Shown piece after piece: positions 1 through 11,254 of a stretch of DNA of 64,000 nt. Position numbers and translations under genes: made by a program. The notes below the pieces were generated by a model. The model was given only the letters and a program-made list of their open reading frames with translations, made no database searches and was not told where the DNA came from. The stretch's first letter is position 1. The number at the start of each line of letters is the position of its first letter. This DNA is from Tethya wilhelma. Lineage: Eukaryota; Porifera; Demospongiae; Tethyida; Tethyidae. The DNA lies in NCBI GenBank assembly GCA_964030475.1, contig CAXIPT010000001.1, positions 5,925,107 through 5,989,106 of the forward strand, written 5' to 3'.

Positions 1-96
1 GCGGAGCTAAATCGTCAAATTTAAAATCGCCAATCATTCTAAAATGCGAATTCGCCAAATATTAAGCCCGCCAAATTTACCCGCTATACGGTAATA
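1..96. repeat. Right end of a MITE-like element cut by the window edge
   Basis: AT-rich stretch with repeated CGCCAA words that ends in CCCGCTATACGGTA near 93-95. Reverse-complemented, this end reads TACCGTATAGCGGG, which resembles the terminal inverted repeat of the element at 5798-5964 (TATAGCGGGAAAG-type). The left end lies outside the window, so a target-site duplication cannot be checked. It sits upstream of the first visible ATAD5-like exon, probably in an intron. Confidence 0.45.
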
Positions 97-197
97 GTTT
101 GGTTGTTGATAGAGCATAGGCTTGAAGTACATGTATGTGACAATAGATTATGTGATTTGAGTGTGGTTACATTGTGTGTCAATTTTTGTGTCTGTAG

Positions 198-1461
198 GTC
201 GATGTTTTGTTTGAGAGTGATCGAGGCTTTTGGACAGCAGTCAACGAACTTCTCTCAGTTACCAAAAGACCATTCATTATGACTTGTTCTAGTATGTGTT
301 CATGTTAATCTGTATATTTATTACTATTCAATTTTTTTTTCAAATGCATAGGTGCAGATTTCAACCTCGATTGTGACCACATAAAGATTGTGTTTGAGAC
401 TCCACCAATTGTAAGCAGTATATTCTTGTCGACTCATACACACATCGTCACACCAATTCTTTTCTAAACCCAACAGGCTGATGTCTCGCTACATTTGCAA
501 GTCCTCACCCTCGTACATGGTGTATCAATCTCTGCTCAGTCAGCACAATATCTTGTCAAAAGTTTCAACTGTGACTTGAGAAAAATCCTAAACTTTCTCC
601 ACACTAATCTTTCTGGCAACCATCTCTCAGCTCCTAAACTCCCCTCCTTTAAACCACACCCCTCTCCGTCCACTTCACACATGGAAACAGATGAGAATCA
701 CAATTCTCAATCGACTCTTGTTGAATTACGCAAAGCATTTGATCAAGCAGAGTTAGTTGCCTCTGTTGATGTGCTCACCACCAATGGAATGAGTGCCCCT
801 CAGCACCCTCACTCACCTTGGTGGAGGAAAACACCAATGGACAGTCTTGTCGACGAACTATCGGATGACCATGTGATCCAGTCTCATGGTGATACTCCTA
901 TCTACCTTCACAGCCTCTTTCAAGACCACTCTCACTCAAACTGGTACGCTCTTGTTAATTGTTTGGCAGCAGAATAATAATATGTTGTTGCTGTTTGCTA
1001 AGCACATGTCACACGTCCATTTGTTGCTTAAGGGAAACTCAGTGTTGCTATAAGTTTTTACCCAATCATAGTTTTTGTGTTGTAGGAACTAGTACACTGT
1101 TTTGCTGTAAGTGACTAGCTATCATTTTGTTCTCTATGTATAGGGATTTAGAGGAGTACCATCGAACAAGAGACCTTCATTCCTCTCAGAGAAAGTGTGC
1201 ACAACTATTTTCACATCAGATGTGGATGTTGTCACGTGTTCCGTTTGTAACCGAGGGTCTCCCATTCATCAGAATGGTCTGTGATGCTGAGGATGTTCGC
1301 CAGTCTTCCAACACCAGTAGAAGGTGGGTGTGTGAAACACATTATTGGGGAAATTAAAGTACAATGATTTGGATCATTTCAGGTTTCGTCACTATTTCAA
1401 GTCGTTTCCTGTGAATCTATGTGACTTGCAGAACTTCAATGAAATCTCTAAATATCTTTAA
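198..1461 (+). CDS. ATAD5: ATAD5/ELG1-like RFC subunit, C-terminal part (5' end outside window)
   Basis: Exons read as 198-291, 352-410, 477-943, 1144-1323 and 1383-1461; phases join without a stop. The first encodes VDVLFESDRGFWTAVNELL followed by TKRPFIMTCS, which fits the Walker B/sensor 1 part of the ATAD5 AAA+ ATPase. Next comes a lid-like segment with NCDLRKILNFL, then a low-complexity linker. The C-terminus RRFRHYF matches the conserved RRFLHYF tail of vertebrate ATAD5. Family knowledge: ATAD5 forms an RFC-like clamp unloader that removes PCNA after replication. The N-terminal regions and Walker A lie upstream of the window. The identification rests on the AAA+ segment plus the tail and is fairly secure, but another RFC-like large subunit cannot be fully excluded. 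Confidence 0.75.
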
Positions 1462-1631
1462 AGAAAATTAATTATTGATTTCTAATTCATTTGTTGTATT
1501 AGAACTGGTGAATGTAATGTTGCTGTGTCATTTCAGAATCATGCCACGCGCGTGATAGTTGACGATCTTTACCTTACGTGACCAAAAAAAAAAAAAAAAA
1601 AGATAGGCGTGTCTAGTCACCTTGCTTCATA

Positions 1632-3632
1632 ATGGAGGTTGAGCTAGACCTGCGAACTGATCGTGGAGAATATGTAGGAGGCGACACTATCTATGGGTGA
1701 GGAATCTATGATATAGCTGACCATCACGTAGACAAGGGCTCTGAGCCATGAACTCTTTGATAATTTGTGTTGCAGGTCTGTGTATTTGCGTGTGAAGAAG
1801 AATGTTGAAAGCAAACTGCTAAAACTGGTCGTGAAAGGTTATGAGATCAGTGAGTATGACTACCAATATATTCACCAGGAAGATGAGACTACATTCATGC
1901 CAAAAGTGAGCAAGAGATCTGGAAAGAAAGACATTGTTAAAGTAGAGTTCAAGTTGGCTGAAAATCCCAATGGGTTTGCTGAAGGATGCTACAGCTATCC
2001 ATTTCAGTATCAGCTTCCCCACAATATTCCAGGTAAAATATAGAAATGTGTACATCATGTTTCTTTTCACTTTCGGAATAGCAAGATTCTGATCCATCTT
2101 ATCATCATGTGCTGCAGGTACATTCAACTTGCAGCACGAGGACATGGACACTGGTAAAGTCTGGCAAGGAGTCGTCAAGTATCATCTTACTGCTTTTCTA
2201 GAAGCTCCAGAAAACAGTCCAGGGAAAAAAAGAGTGGTAATGTTCTTTTATTATTGCAATTGTCCCAATGTGTTTTGAAAAGTTTGTTGTTTGTTTACAG
2301 CAAGTAGAGGTGCCCGTGATAGTCTATGACAAATTGGAGTGTAGAAATGCAACAGCATTACCTGACAAGTGCTCAGCCATGGGAATTGTGAAGACCTTCT
2401 TTTGTATACACAGGGGAAATGTAAATGTGTCTTCAAGGTGAATACACCATTCTACTCTGGGTGCTCTTTAATGGTTATAATTATTACAACTGTTATGCCT
2501 TTGCCCTTATGGGGAGGTTACTTCAATGATGTAATTATTTTGCTTCAGTGCTTGACACATTGTTTGAATGCAGGTTGGATAAGAGTGCATATGACCCCAA
2601 AGATAAGATCAATGTGAGTCTTGTCATTGACAACCAGTCTGCAGTTGAAGTATTAGGAGCTCGAGTAAAGGTGAGTGTAACTTACATGCACTATCTTCAA
2701 TATCCGACTGTCTATAGCACGGGGTTGTTGTTGTTTTGGCTTATGTATGAGTGATAATTATAGTTTTTGCTACTGAGATGTGTCTGATAAGCAGGAATCC
2801 CCTCATTGTATTGATTGCAGTTGATCAGGGCAATCAAGCTGTACGGGGTTGATCGCAGCAAAGGTGAAGAGGATATGACTCCACACACAATTTACGACAC
2901 CATCACTGATATCTTCCAAGATGGCTGTCAGCGTAACTCATCAAGAACACAGTGAGTCAAGAATAACTACATAAATTATAATAATGACATACATAAACAA
3001 AACCCACCCTCCCACTCACAGCACTGTACTACTGGATTTGAATCTATTGTCCAGTGGTGATGGAGTCCCTCCTTCAACTGGTGGTACATTAATTAAGGTA
3101 ACACTAATGTCATGGCTACACTCAACAACAAGTTGTGATGGATAATTTATTCAAATTTCTTGACAGTGTAATTATGTAATCGATATTGACGTACAAGTAC
3201 CGTGGGCACCTGACATTGAAGTGAGACAGCCCCTAGTCATTAAATCATCATCTAATAGTACGGTAAGTGAAGCGCAATGTGTTTTCCAATGTATTTAGTC
3301 TCAATCCAGGCCTTTTGCCATATACGGCTACTACTTTCCACAATAATATCAATACAATCTTAGCACTGTACATGTATTACTCACCATCCATTATGCTATC
3401 TTCTGTACCCATGCAGTGGAGCTCATGGAAGCCTCCAAGTTGGACAAATGATTGTGTCCATGTCCCTGTAACAGCTTCATGTTCAGTCCCTCAACACTTA
3501 CTACGTAAGTCAATTGCTCATCATTTTGTATGTAGACATAATTATATACGATAGATCTAATGTTGCATTTTATGTTGCTTTCCAGACTCACAGTCATTCT
3601 CTGGTATGCCTAGCTTTCAACCTCTTTTGTAA
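1632..3632 (+). CDS. Alpha-arrestin (arrestin N and C domain protein)
   Basis: Ten exons: 1632-1696, 1776-2032, 2118-2236, 2301-2437, 2574-2670, 2821-2951, 3022-3097, 3167-3262, 3417-3504, 3586-3632. They give 370 residues with correct phase throughout. The N-terminal arrestin lobe runs from about residue 1 to 170 (GEYVGGDTIYGSVYLRV; SYPFQYQLP, the typical FPF-L-P strand). The C lobe follows with LDKSAYDPKDKINVSLVIDN, equivalent to the second arrestin fold's opening strands. The tail has no obvious PPxY motif, unlike many ARRDC adaptors that recruit NEDD4 ligases. Likely role: cytosolic adaptor for membrane-protein trafficking, inferred from family only. The start is 170 bp after the ATAD5-like stop on the same strand, with an A17 tract in the spacer. 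Confidence 0.85.
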
Positions 3633-4243
3633 ACAAAAGAATGACAGTCACCAGCTTGAATTGTTGCATGCCTTAAATATAATTTTTTACGACAATACCT
3701 CATGCTGCCAGGCATGCCGATGTGCTGGATGTTATTGTATGAATAAATTATTTTTAACATGTGAAAACAGTTTACAATAATATTTTTTTTTTAATTACTA
3801 GAACATGCCTGAGTCCCAGTACATGGGTTATTGTATAATAATCCATTAGAACAAGAGATTTCAACATTGGTATATATACATGATAGATGTACTTTGTATA
3901 CTGCACAAGCATGACAACAAAATCATCAGTATACATGTACGTACAAGAAAATTGTCAGTGTACTTGTACAAGAATAATAATTAATATCAATGACTGGCCA
4001 AGTGAACACAATACCAACAGTTGCAGCCACATAAAAACATAAAAAAAACAACAAAACAAAACGAAAAAGAAAAGAAACTAAAGCATTCAGACACATATAC
4101 ACATACAATGTACGTACACAGATAAACAACACACAAAATGTATATTATCTCAATATACAATACACAATGTCATTGTTCACAGCTCATTAAACACACTAGG
4201 GAGTATATACGTCACAGTTGAGTCAAGATGATAATCTTTGAAT
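3633..4243. other. Convergent intergenic spacer
   Basis: 611 bp between the arrestin stop and the raptor stop, which face each other. The stretch is AT-rich with runs of T and A; the 3' untranslated regions of both genes probably meet here. Short open frames are present on both strands but have no splice continuity or recognisable family. No RNA gene or repeat family was recognised. Confidence 0.5.
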
Positions 4244-7200
4244 TCACTTCTTTCTCTCAGTTGAATAAATAGCAATGAGTCCGTCTGTCCCACCAGCTGC
4301 CAACCACATCTACAGTGGAGATCGATGGCAGTCGTGAACGAAAAAACACAAAAATAGTACTACTGAAACAATGCTAAACATAACCAATGTAAATAATATC
4401 TTGAGTGATATCGAAGAGTCTCAATGCAAACAGAATGCGTAACTAAAACGGAGTATGAATATCATGCTATAGATCATTGAGTCCCACATTTCAAACATGT
4501 GCTACTATTAATGTACATGTCAAGAATACTAATAGTCTATAATTATGTGCACCTCTACTACACCCTACACCCACACACTCCATGGCAACAACGACATTGT
4601 GCTGTGACCCACCTTATAAGGGTGAAATGTTAAGCATTTTGTTGGTCCAATTCTCTGTCCCATGAATCCATCATGGTAGCGAATGTTGTTCAACATCTCC
4701 TCCGTTTCAAGATTGTAAATGCGAATGGCCTGTTGGGGGGAGGCACAGGCCAGCAAGGGGGCATTAGGGTGAAGCTCACACACGTTTAACGCAGAGGGTA
4801 GCACTTGAAGGGTGCTGATGGACCTCATGAAGCGAGGGTCCCACGTTCTAACATCACCGGCTACACTACACGAGACAATGTTCCTGTCTTTGCTGTACGT
4901 TTGCATGAAAACGTTCACCACCCAGCTCTTGTGTTCTCTCAGTGTTTGGACAAGACTGTGTGCATGTGTAATGGTAAAAACACAGAAGTATAATAAAAAC
5001 CAACAACAACAAACTATCGGAAATGTTTCAAATTAATTTTAACAGTACATAGGAATGGCCTTAATCATTTAATTCAAGCCAACAACATTGGAATGGTTGA
5101 TAGATTGAAGTAAAGAGTTCATTCTCATAAATATGACATATCATGAATCGGGAAATTTGCTGATAAAAAACAGCATGAGTGTCAAAATATAGACACGTGA
5201 AAGTATAATGTACGGCAATCTTTACTGAATTTGACAAATGGTGAAAAACTAGTGAAAAAATTTCCTGATCTACTGTCCTAGCCATTCTCACCTGCTAGTT
5301 GGTGGCTGTCTTCTGTCGTAAAGTCTCACGGTCCCGTCTCCACATCCTGCTATGAGCAAACTCCTATCTGCCGAGTCGGACGTGAGGCAAGTGACACAGC
5401 TGTCAGCTCCGGTGGGGATGTCCTGGATGTTGAGCTCCTTGTGAGTGTCCCACACTCGAATGTGACGGACATCGCCGGCAGCATATAACAGCCCCGTGGC
5501 TTGCTCCCACTCCAGCACCATCCCAGCATCTACATGATGAGGGAGATGAAAGCAAGGAGGAAATGGAATAAAAATGTATCATCAGAGCTTGCGAACAAAA
5601 GTTGTAGGTACACATAAAAGATACAATAGAGTGGATTTCCAACTGACTTCTTGAAGCAGGGAGCATGTCAGTGAGAGCCCTCCATGCAGTCACAACACGA
5701 GGGCTGGCAGTGGCATAGTCCTTCCACACATGAACTGACCCATCATCTGTAATCGATGGGAGAGATAATAATCTTGAACACACCTATTGTTAGCAACATA
5801 CTGTATAATGGGAAAGTTTCGTGGGGTTCAACTTTCGCGGTTTTCGCGGATCACGATATTCTCCACAACGTAGTATACGTATGGTCTTCACACAGCTCAT
5901 CCGCAAAAGTTAAAACGCAAAAATGTTTGACAAGAGACTTCCGCGAACTTTCCCGCTATATGGTAGCAACGACATTACCGGATCCAGTGAGAAGGAAGGT
6001 GACATCGTGGGGGTTGATGAACTCCGTGGCTGTTATCCTCGCTTGGGAATTATACTGAGACACAACCTTGGTTCCTTCATCGATATCCCACAGACTGCAG
6101 TAGGACACAAAACAGAGACCAAAACATTAACACAAACCTATTTGTAGGCTCTGAACTATATAGGCTCTCTTCTCAATTACTAAAAATTGAGAGATATGCA
6201 GAGTTTCCCTGACTCTAGCTAGGCAACTGGCCTATACCTCCAAGAGCTCTTGTGCATGACTGCCAGTTGTGACTTGTAGGGATGAAACTTGAGCAGCTGG
6301 GGATTCTTGGACTCCTTGTTGACAAATATCTGATCAGAGAGCTTGCTTTTGAACTGGTCGTTGAGTTTCACTGACTCTTCTCTCACGACATGATTTCTTA
6401 TGAACCTGTACTCCCTCTCTTGATAGCTGCTACTGGCAGGATCACACTCTGGAGGTTGCTGCAGGGACAAATGAAGTCACAGTGTCACAAGCTGAAGCAC
6501 TTTAACAAGAGTTGAATACACTGTTGGTTTTAAGTTGTCAACTTGAGATACAATCGTTATAATTGACTGTATCCACATATCCATGTAGTTTTAGCTGATG
6601 TAACTGCATTTATTTTGATATGCTTGTATACTGTGTTGCATGATGTACCTTCATAAGTGGACTTGCAAAGTACTTGCAGCACCAATCACAGAATGACGTC
6701 TCGAAGGTACGGTAATCTCTATCAGAACTCTCTTCATCATCACTCTGAAAGGGAGAGAACAACAGTCATATCATATCACCACCAGGCATATAAGGTAACA
6801 ATATGTGTATTTATAGTCAGTCCACACAAATATATGTAGGCTTGAAGAATAAACTACTAACTGAAAAGGAAGGAGGTCCTCTACCACCAAACTGTTTCCT
6901 GGTGGCAAAGTGAGAAGCAGGTAGTGACACGACAGAGCTGATTCCTTTGGGAAACGAGACAGAGTTGTGGCCACGAAACTCTTGAGTGGAGGAGGAAGAA
7001 TGCATGTGAACTGGTGGTCGTTGGTTGTGCCTCACACTAGATGGACCGAGGGTAGCAGATTTAGGGATACCATCTTTAGAAGGAGAACCAGGAGCAGAGA
7101 GAGAGTTGGTTGCCAATGTAACACCAATACTACGAGCAAATGATTTCTGTCGAAGCTGGAAGACAAGGAAAAAATTCTAAAATAAAAGGGTTCTTGTTTT

Positions 7201-8222
7201 GTCAACATGTGTTGTCTCACCTTATCATGTACACCATGAACAATCTGTTGTGCCATCTCAGCGATTTGCATGCACGGGTCAGAGGCAAGAAATATTAACC
7301 CCTTCCACACTTGAGTGTAGACACTCTTGACGGCAGCACTGGATGCACCAGAGAGACTACTGCTGGCAGAAGAGGGGACAAACATTTGAGTGGAAGAGCC
7401 TCTCCTCGGAAGAGAGTCAAGAAATCTCTCATCACTTCCGGCACTCCCGCTACTGGCACTGCTGGCAAAGAAGGTGGAGGGAGGGGAATCAGAGTTGGCC
7501 ATGTTACCGTTCTGGAGGGAGGTCTCTGCCTCAGGGGGGTCAATGGAGACATGGATCCAACCGGTAGGGGTGACAGAAGTGCTCAGGTTGGTGACCCCCA
7601 TACGCTCCCCTTCGGTTGACCTGAGTGCAGCCATCTGGAACTGTTTCTCATAGAGTACCACCAGTACGTGTAGTGCACACACCAGCTCCTGGAAGTAGAG
7701 ATGAAGGGGGTATGTGGATGAGACATTGTGACACATACAAGCACACAAGTGTAGCTAGCTGTGTAACAGTTGTGTACACTATTTCACTTCTCACCTGTCT
7801 GACAATGGGACTCCCATCAGAGAGCAGGGAGAGCAGTCTCATGCCAACAATATGGTCAATGCTAGTAGCCAGGTCAGAAGAGTCCTCAAAAGAATTGAGC
7901 ATGTAAGTACCCAGAGCAAACACTGCAGCTGCTCTCACCTTTAATGGGATAATCAACAAAATAAACTCCCCATTTCAATCTCTCTCTCACAACAATGACA
8001 AGTCTACAACTTTACATGTACATGAAATGGCACAATAACAATGTCTGTCATGAATATGACAATTTAAGTAGTGTACACCTGCATAAGCTAATATGCACAT
8101 ACAATTCGTTAACAACATTTCACTTAAACACACACTCAGAGGTGTACGTTTTATGTGCCATTACTTTACTGAAGAAATCTTTTATGAGAGGTTGCTAACT
8201 ATTGTGCACGCACACACACACT

Positions 8223-8279
<57 letters not shown>

Positions 8280-11072
8280 TTACATCAGGCAGTTCGTGCC
8301 AGAGGAGTCCAAAGAGCTTCTCGTGAGCCGAGTCCCTCACCCCACACCACCTAGCAGCATCGTGCTTCCTCCACATCCTCCCCAGACAGATGGCCAGCCA
8401 CTGTTTGAGCAGAGGGTTGGGCTCCTCCAGCTGGGAGAGACACAGCGCTATGACGTTGTTTTGTAGACACACTTCTTGACCTTTCTCATAGTTGTTCACT
8501 ATCATAGCCAGCACGAAGGCAGCCATGGTGCGATACTCGTACTGCATGCTCTGGTCCGAGAGGATCTGAATGAAGTACTTGTAGCCAGCATCTTTGATGA
8601 GATCAGTTTGACACGTCTGATGTACAATGGGGAGAAGGAGATGAAGCGTTGTGTAGCCACTTACATTTTCATACATACAGTCGGTACAGAACAATGTACA
8701 AAACTTACGGGATCCACTGCCAAAATCTTTGCCCAGATGAAAACAAGAATTGGTTGTAGCTCTCTCAGCTTGCTGCCAAGAAGCTTCAACACGTAGGGAA
8801 ATATCCCAACAGACAGGGCAGCGTGTACTGCCCAGGGACCAAGGTCAAGAAACCTTCCTAGCAACTCAAGAGCTTGCAAACGATGTGCTTGACTGAGTAC
8901 AAACTACAGGCAGAAATAGGAAATCATCAGTAGAACAAGGAAATCAAAGCCACATATACACACTCTTGCAGCAAGTGAACTCTACTAACTTGTAAGACAA
9001 TGGGGAGCTGTTCTGGGGGCTTCAATGACTCAGAGCAGTTGATCAGCCACACTCGAAATGCCGAGAGCTGCTGGGCAAAGAACTGACTCGGCTACAGAAC
9101 AATAGAGAGTACAAACGTGTTGACACTATCAATTACAATATAATAATTCTCATCTACACAAATGCACACACAGTGTGTGTTGTGTGTTAATATAAAACAC
9201 ATTTAACAATGTATGCACATACAACAACAGAAGGCACCAATCACCTCATACTGGGCCTTGCCATTCTGCAGAGCAGGAAGCTGTGCAATGATGTGATCCA
9301 ACGCCAGGTCCCAAGCTTGCCACATGAGGTGGTGGTGGGTGGGGGGGAGGGGAGGATGACACTCCGGAGTACAGTTGTACGATCTCATGATCCGTTCAGC
9401 TAGCAAGAAGTTCCTGAAGAGGCTTGCAACAAGGAGGTCTTGACGAAAGAGCTTCTGGAAGAGATCTGAAAGATTGAATATCATCACTAATGACAGTATA
9501 TTCACCACAAACTTTGACAATATTAGTAGCAGCAGGCTCACCCCGTGGTATTGTGTTCCATGCAATGGTGTCAGTAATGGCAGTGAATATCCAGTTGAGC
9601 TCACCCAGAGGAGTGCGACGATCGTTCAATCGACCAGGAATGCTAGTGTATGGCAGGGAGCGAGGAGAAACACAGCACTGGCATCACCACACAAGATACA
9701 CATGCATACAATGAAATCATTCAACATACTTCTCAATCATGTCCAGAGTGACTCCTGAGACGAGGCTCAGCTTGCCCACCTTCTGGTGGCAGTACCAGAG
9801 GAGGGCTGTTCTAATGGGAGTGGTCAAACAGGCGGTGAACAGGTCTGCAGGGATCTTTGGGTCCATCGGCAACATTTCCTTGGCACTGCACGCAGCAAGT
9901 TGGATGGAGTTATCCAACAGATTAACAGAATTAATGGCAGTGGTTTTCTGAAAAATAAAGTGAGTATAATTTATACATATCCTTAAAATATGAACAGAGC
10001 TAGAGGCGTACACAGTGTATAGTGTAATTACAACACTGAAACACGAGATACAATGTGTGTATCTTTCTTGCATACCTCCAAGAAGAATTCACTGTCCCTC
10101 TGTCTAGCAAAGGCCTTGAAGGACTCCAGCACCAAGCCTTTCAGTACGAGGAATCAAAAACAATCCAGAGTGAGCAGTTTGTAAACAACAGATTAATAAT
10201 TTTCAGTTACCAGCATGAGAACAATCATAGACATAGATTGAGGGGCTCCCCATCCAAGCTTGAAGGTCATATATAGACAGAGGAATGTACTGAGTGTAAT
10301 TCTGTGGGGAAAGAAAGGAAAGAAAAGAAAGACATCAAAAGAACCAGAATTGCTTACTCACTACCATGCATACATGTGCACACCCCCTGCACCTGGAGCA
10401 CATACCTTGTTGAACACCCATATCTCTCCATTTTGAGTTGGCTTAGGAACACCATGACCATTGTAATGAAACAGCACTCTATCATTCTATACCAATATCA
10501 ATAGAGATCACAGTCACTAAATGGCTGCTTTTGGTGACCAAGCTCACAACCTCCCTGTATATCTACCTTGGCACTCTTTCGAAGTGACATACACAGCTTC
10601 CTGACCTCCTCTGTAGTTGGGTCGAGCAACTGTTTACATCTAGCTCTGGGCTGCCACCGTTCATACTGCTTCTGAAGGTTGTTCCCAACCTGTTCAAGTG
10701 CCTTCTGAGNCACCAATTGTTTTCTCATCTTATCTAGTTGGTGGTTCACTCCTGATCTCCAGATCTGCATCAGTGATGGTAGAAATAAAACTGAGCTAAG
10801 CTTTAGTTATTGTATGGATAATAATAGCAGTTACCACAGCTACCCTGTACATGCACAATGCAGTAACACATTTCTCTGCATGTCAGATGTGTTTGTGTTC
10901 ATGCCCTGGCATGCATGCACACCTCACAAGGCTCTCTTGTCTCCATGTTGACTTCTCTGACAAGCGTCCAGTGTCCAGGAGGAGGCTTTGATCTGCATAT
11001 TCTTATACCTTTCAGATCTGCTTGAGCACCAGAGCTCAGTCTGGAGTTGGAAGACACAGTGTTGTTGCTCAT
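4244..11072 (-). CDS. RPTOR: Raptor, mTORC1 scaffold subunit
   Basis: Twenty-one exons (minus strand, 5' to 3'): 11072-10923, 10764-10567, 10486-10406, 10301-10211, 10137-10076, 9947-9730, 9642-9542, 9465-9245, 9091-8990, 8903-8709, 8616-8284, 7938-7795, 7688-7221, 7155-6862, 6744-6649, 6458-6238, 6094-5979, 5746-5648, 5529-5292, 4955-4613, 4309-4244; about 1278 codons, whole-number frame. N-terminal RNC/caspase-like domain: [38 protein letters not shown]. Next are armadillo-type helices ([39 protein letters not shown]), a Ser-rich linker, then a seven-blade WD40 propeller ([32 protein letters not shown]). It recruits substrates to mTOR. One N at 10710 falls inside exon 2, and a conserved stretch before QKAL seems missing. 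The WD exon at 5746-5648 ends at an unusual GTCAGT donor. Confidence 0.97.
5798..5964. mobile_element. MITE with imperfect terminal inverted repeats in a raptor intron
   Basis: The left end reads ATACTGTATAATGGGAAAGT and the right end, reverse-complemented, ACCATATAGCGGGAAAGT. The inner part contains CGCGG words on both arms. The element is flanked by a 6-bp direct repeat AGCAAC at 5792-5797 and 5965-5970, consistent with a target-site duplication. It has no coding capacity. It sits between raptor exons 6094-5979 and 5746-5648, with its right end only 14 bp from the donor of the upstream exon. A related end is seen at the left window edge. Confidence 0.65.
8205..8280. repeat. (CA)n microsatellite next to a raptor 5' splice site
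   Basis: About 75 bp of CA repeat with a few interruptions. On the raptor (minus) strand it is a TG repeat that begins immediately after the donor of exon 8616-8284 (GAT followed by gtaagtgtgtg). Confidence 0.9.
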
Positions 11073-11254
11073 CTCACAAATTAAGTTAGTGTTGCCATAG
11101 AAACAAGGCGATGGGTGTGGTCTATATAATTAAATTTACATTATAATTATTCGAGTATGCAATCATGCAATCATAGATAATGTATTTTTTTATGATGCGA
11201 TGAATGCCGTCCCTTGGCTTCGACTGCCAGTCTGGTGCAGGGTCTAGTTAGAAG
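11073..11254. promoter_or_regulatory. Bidirectional promoter region, raptor / PHB-depolymerase-like gene
   Basis: 182 bp separate the two divergent start codons, so both promoters and both 5' leaders must fit here or overlap. No canonical TATA box is convincing for either direction; the call rests on the head-to-head geometry. Confidence 0.55.

Noticed and set aside
3267..3780. Overlapping open frames at the 3' end of the arrestin
   Set aside because: They read through introns of the arrestin or sit in its 3' region; the spliced chain gives one consistent protein.
8093..8326. Open frames made of His/Thr or Val/Cys repeats
   Set aside because: They are translations of CA/TG microsatellites (the same effect at 20489-20540, 21209-21249, 26100-26135, 38543-38612).
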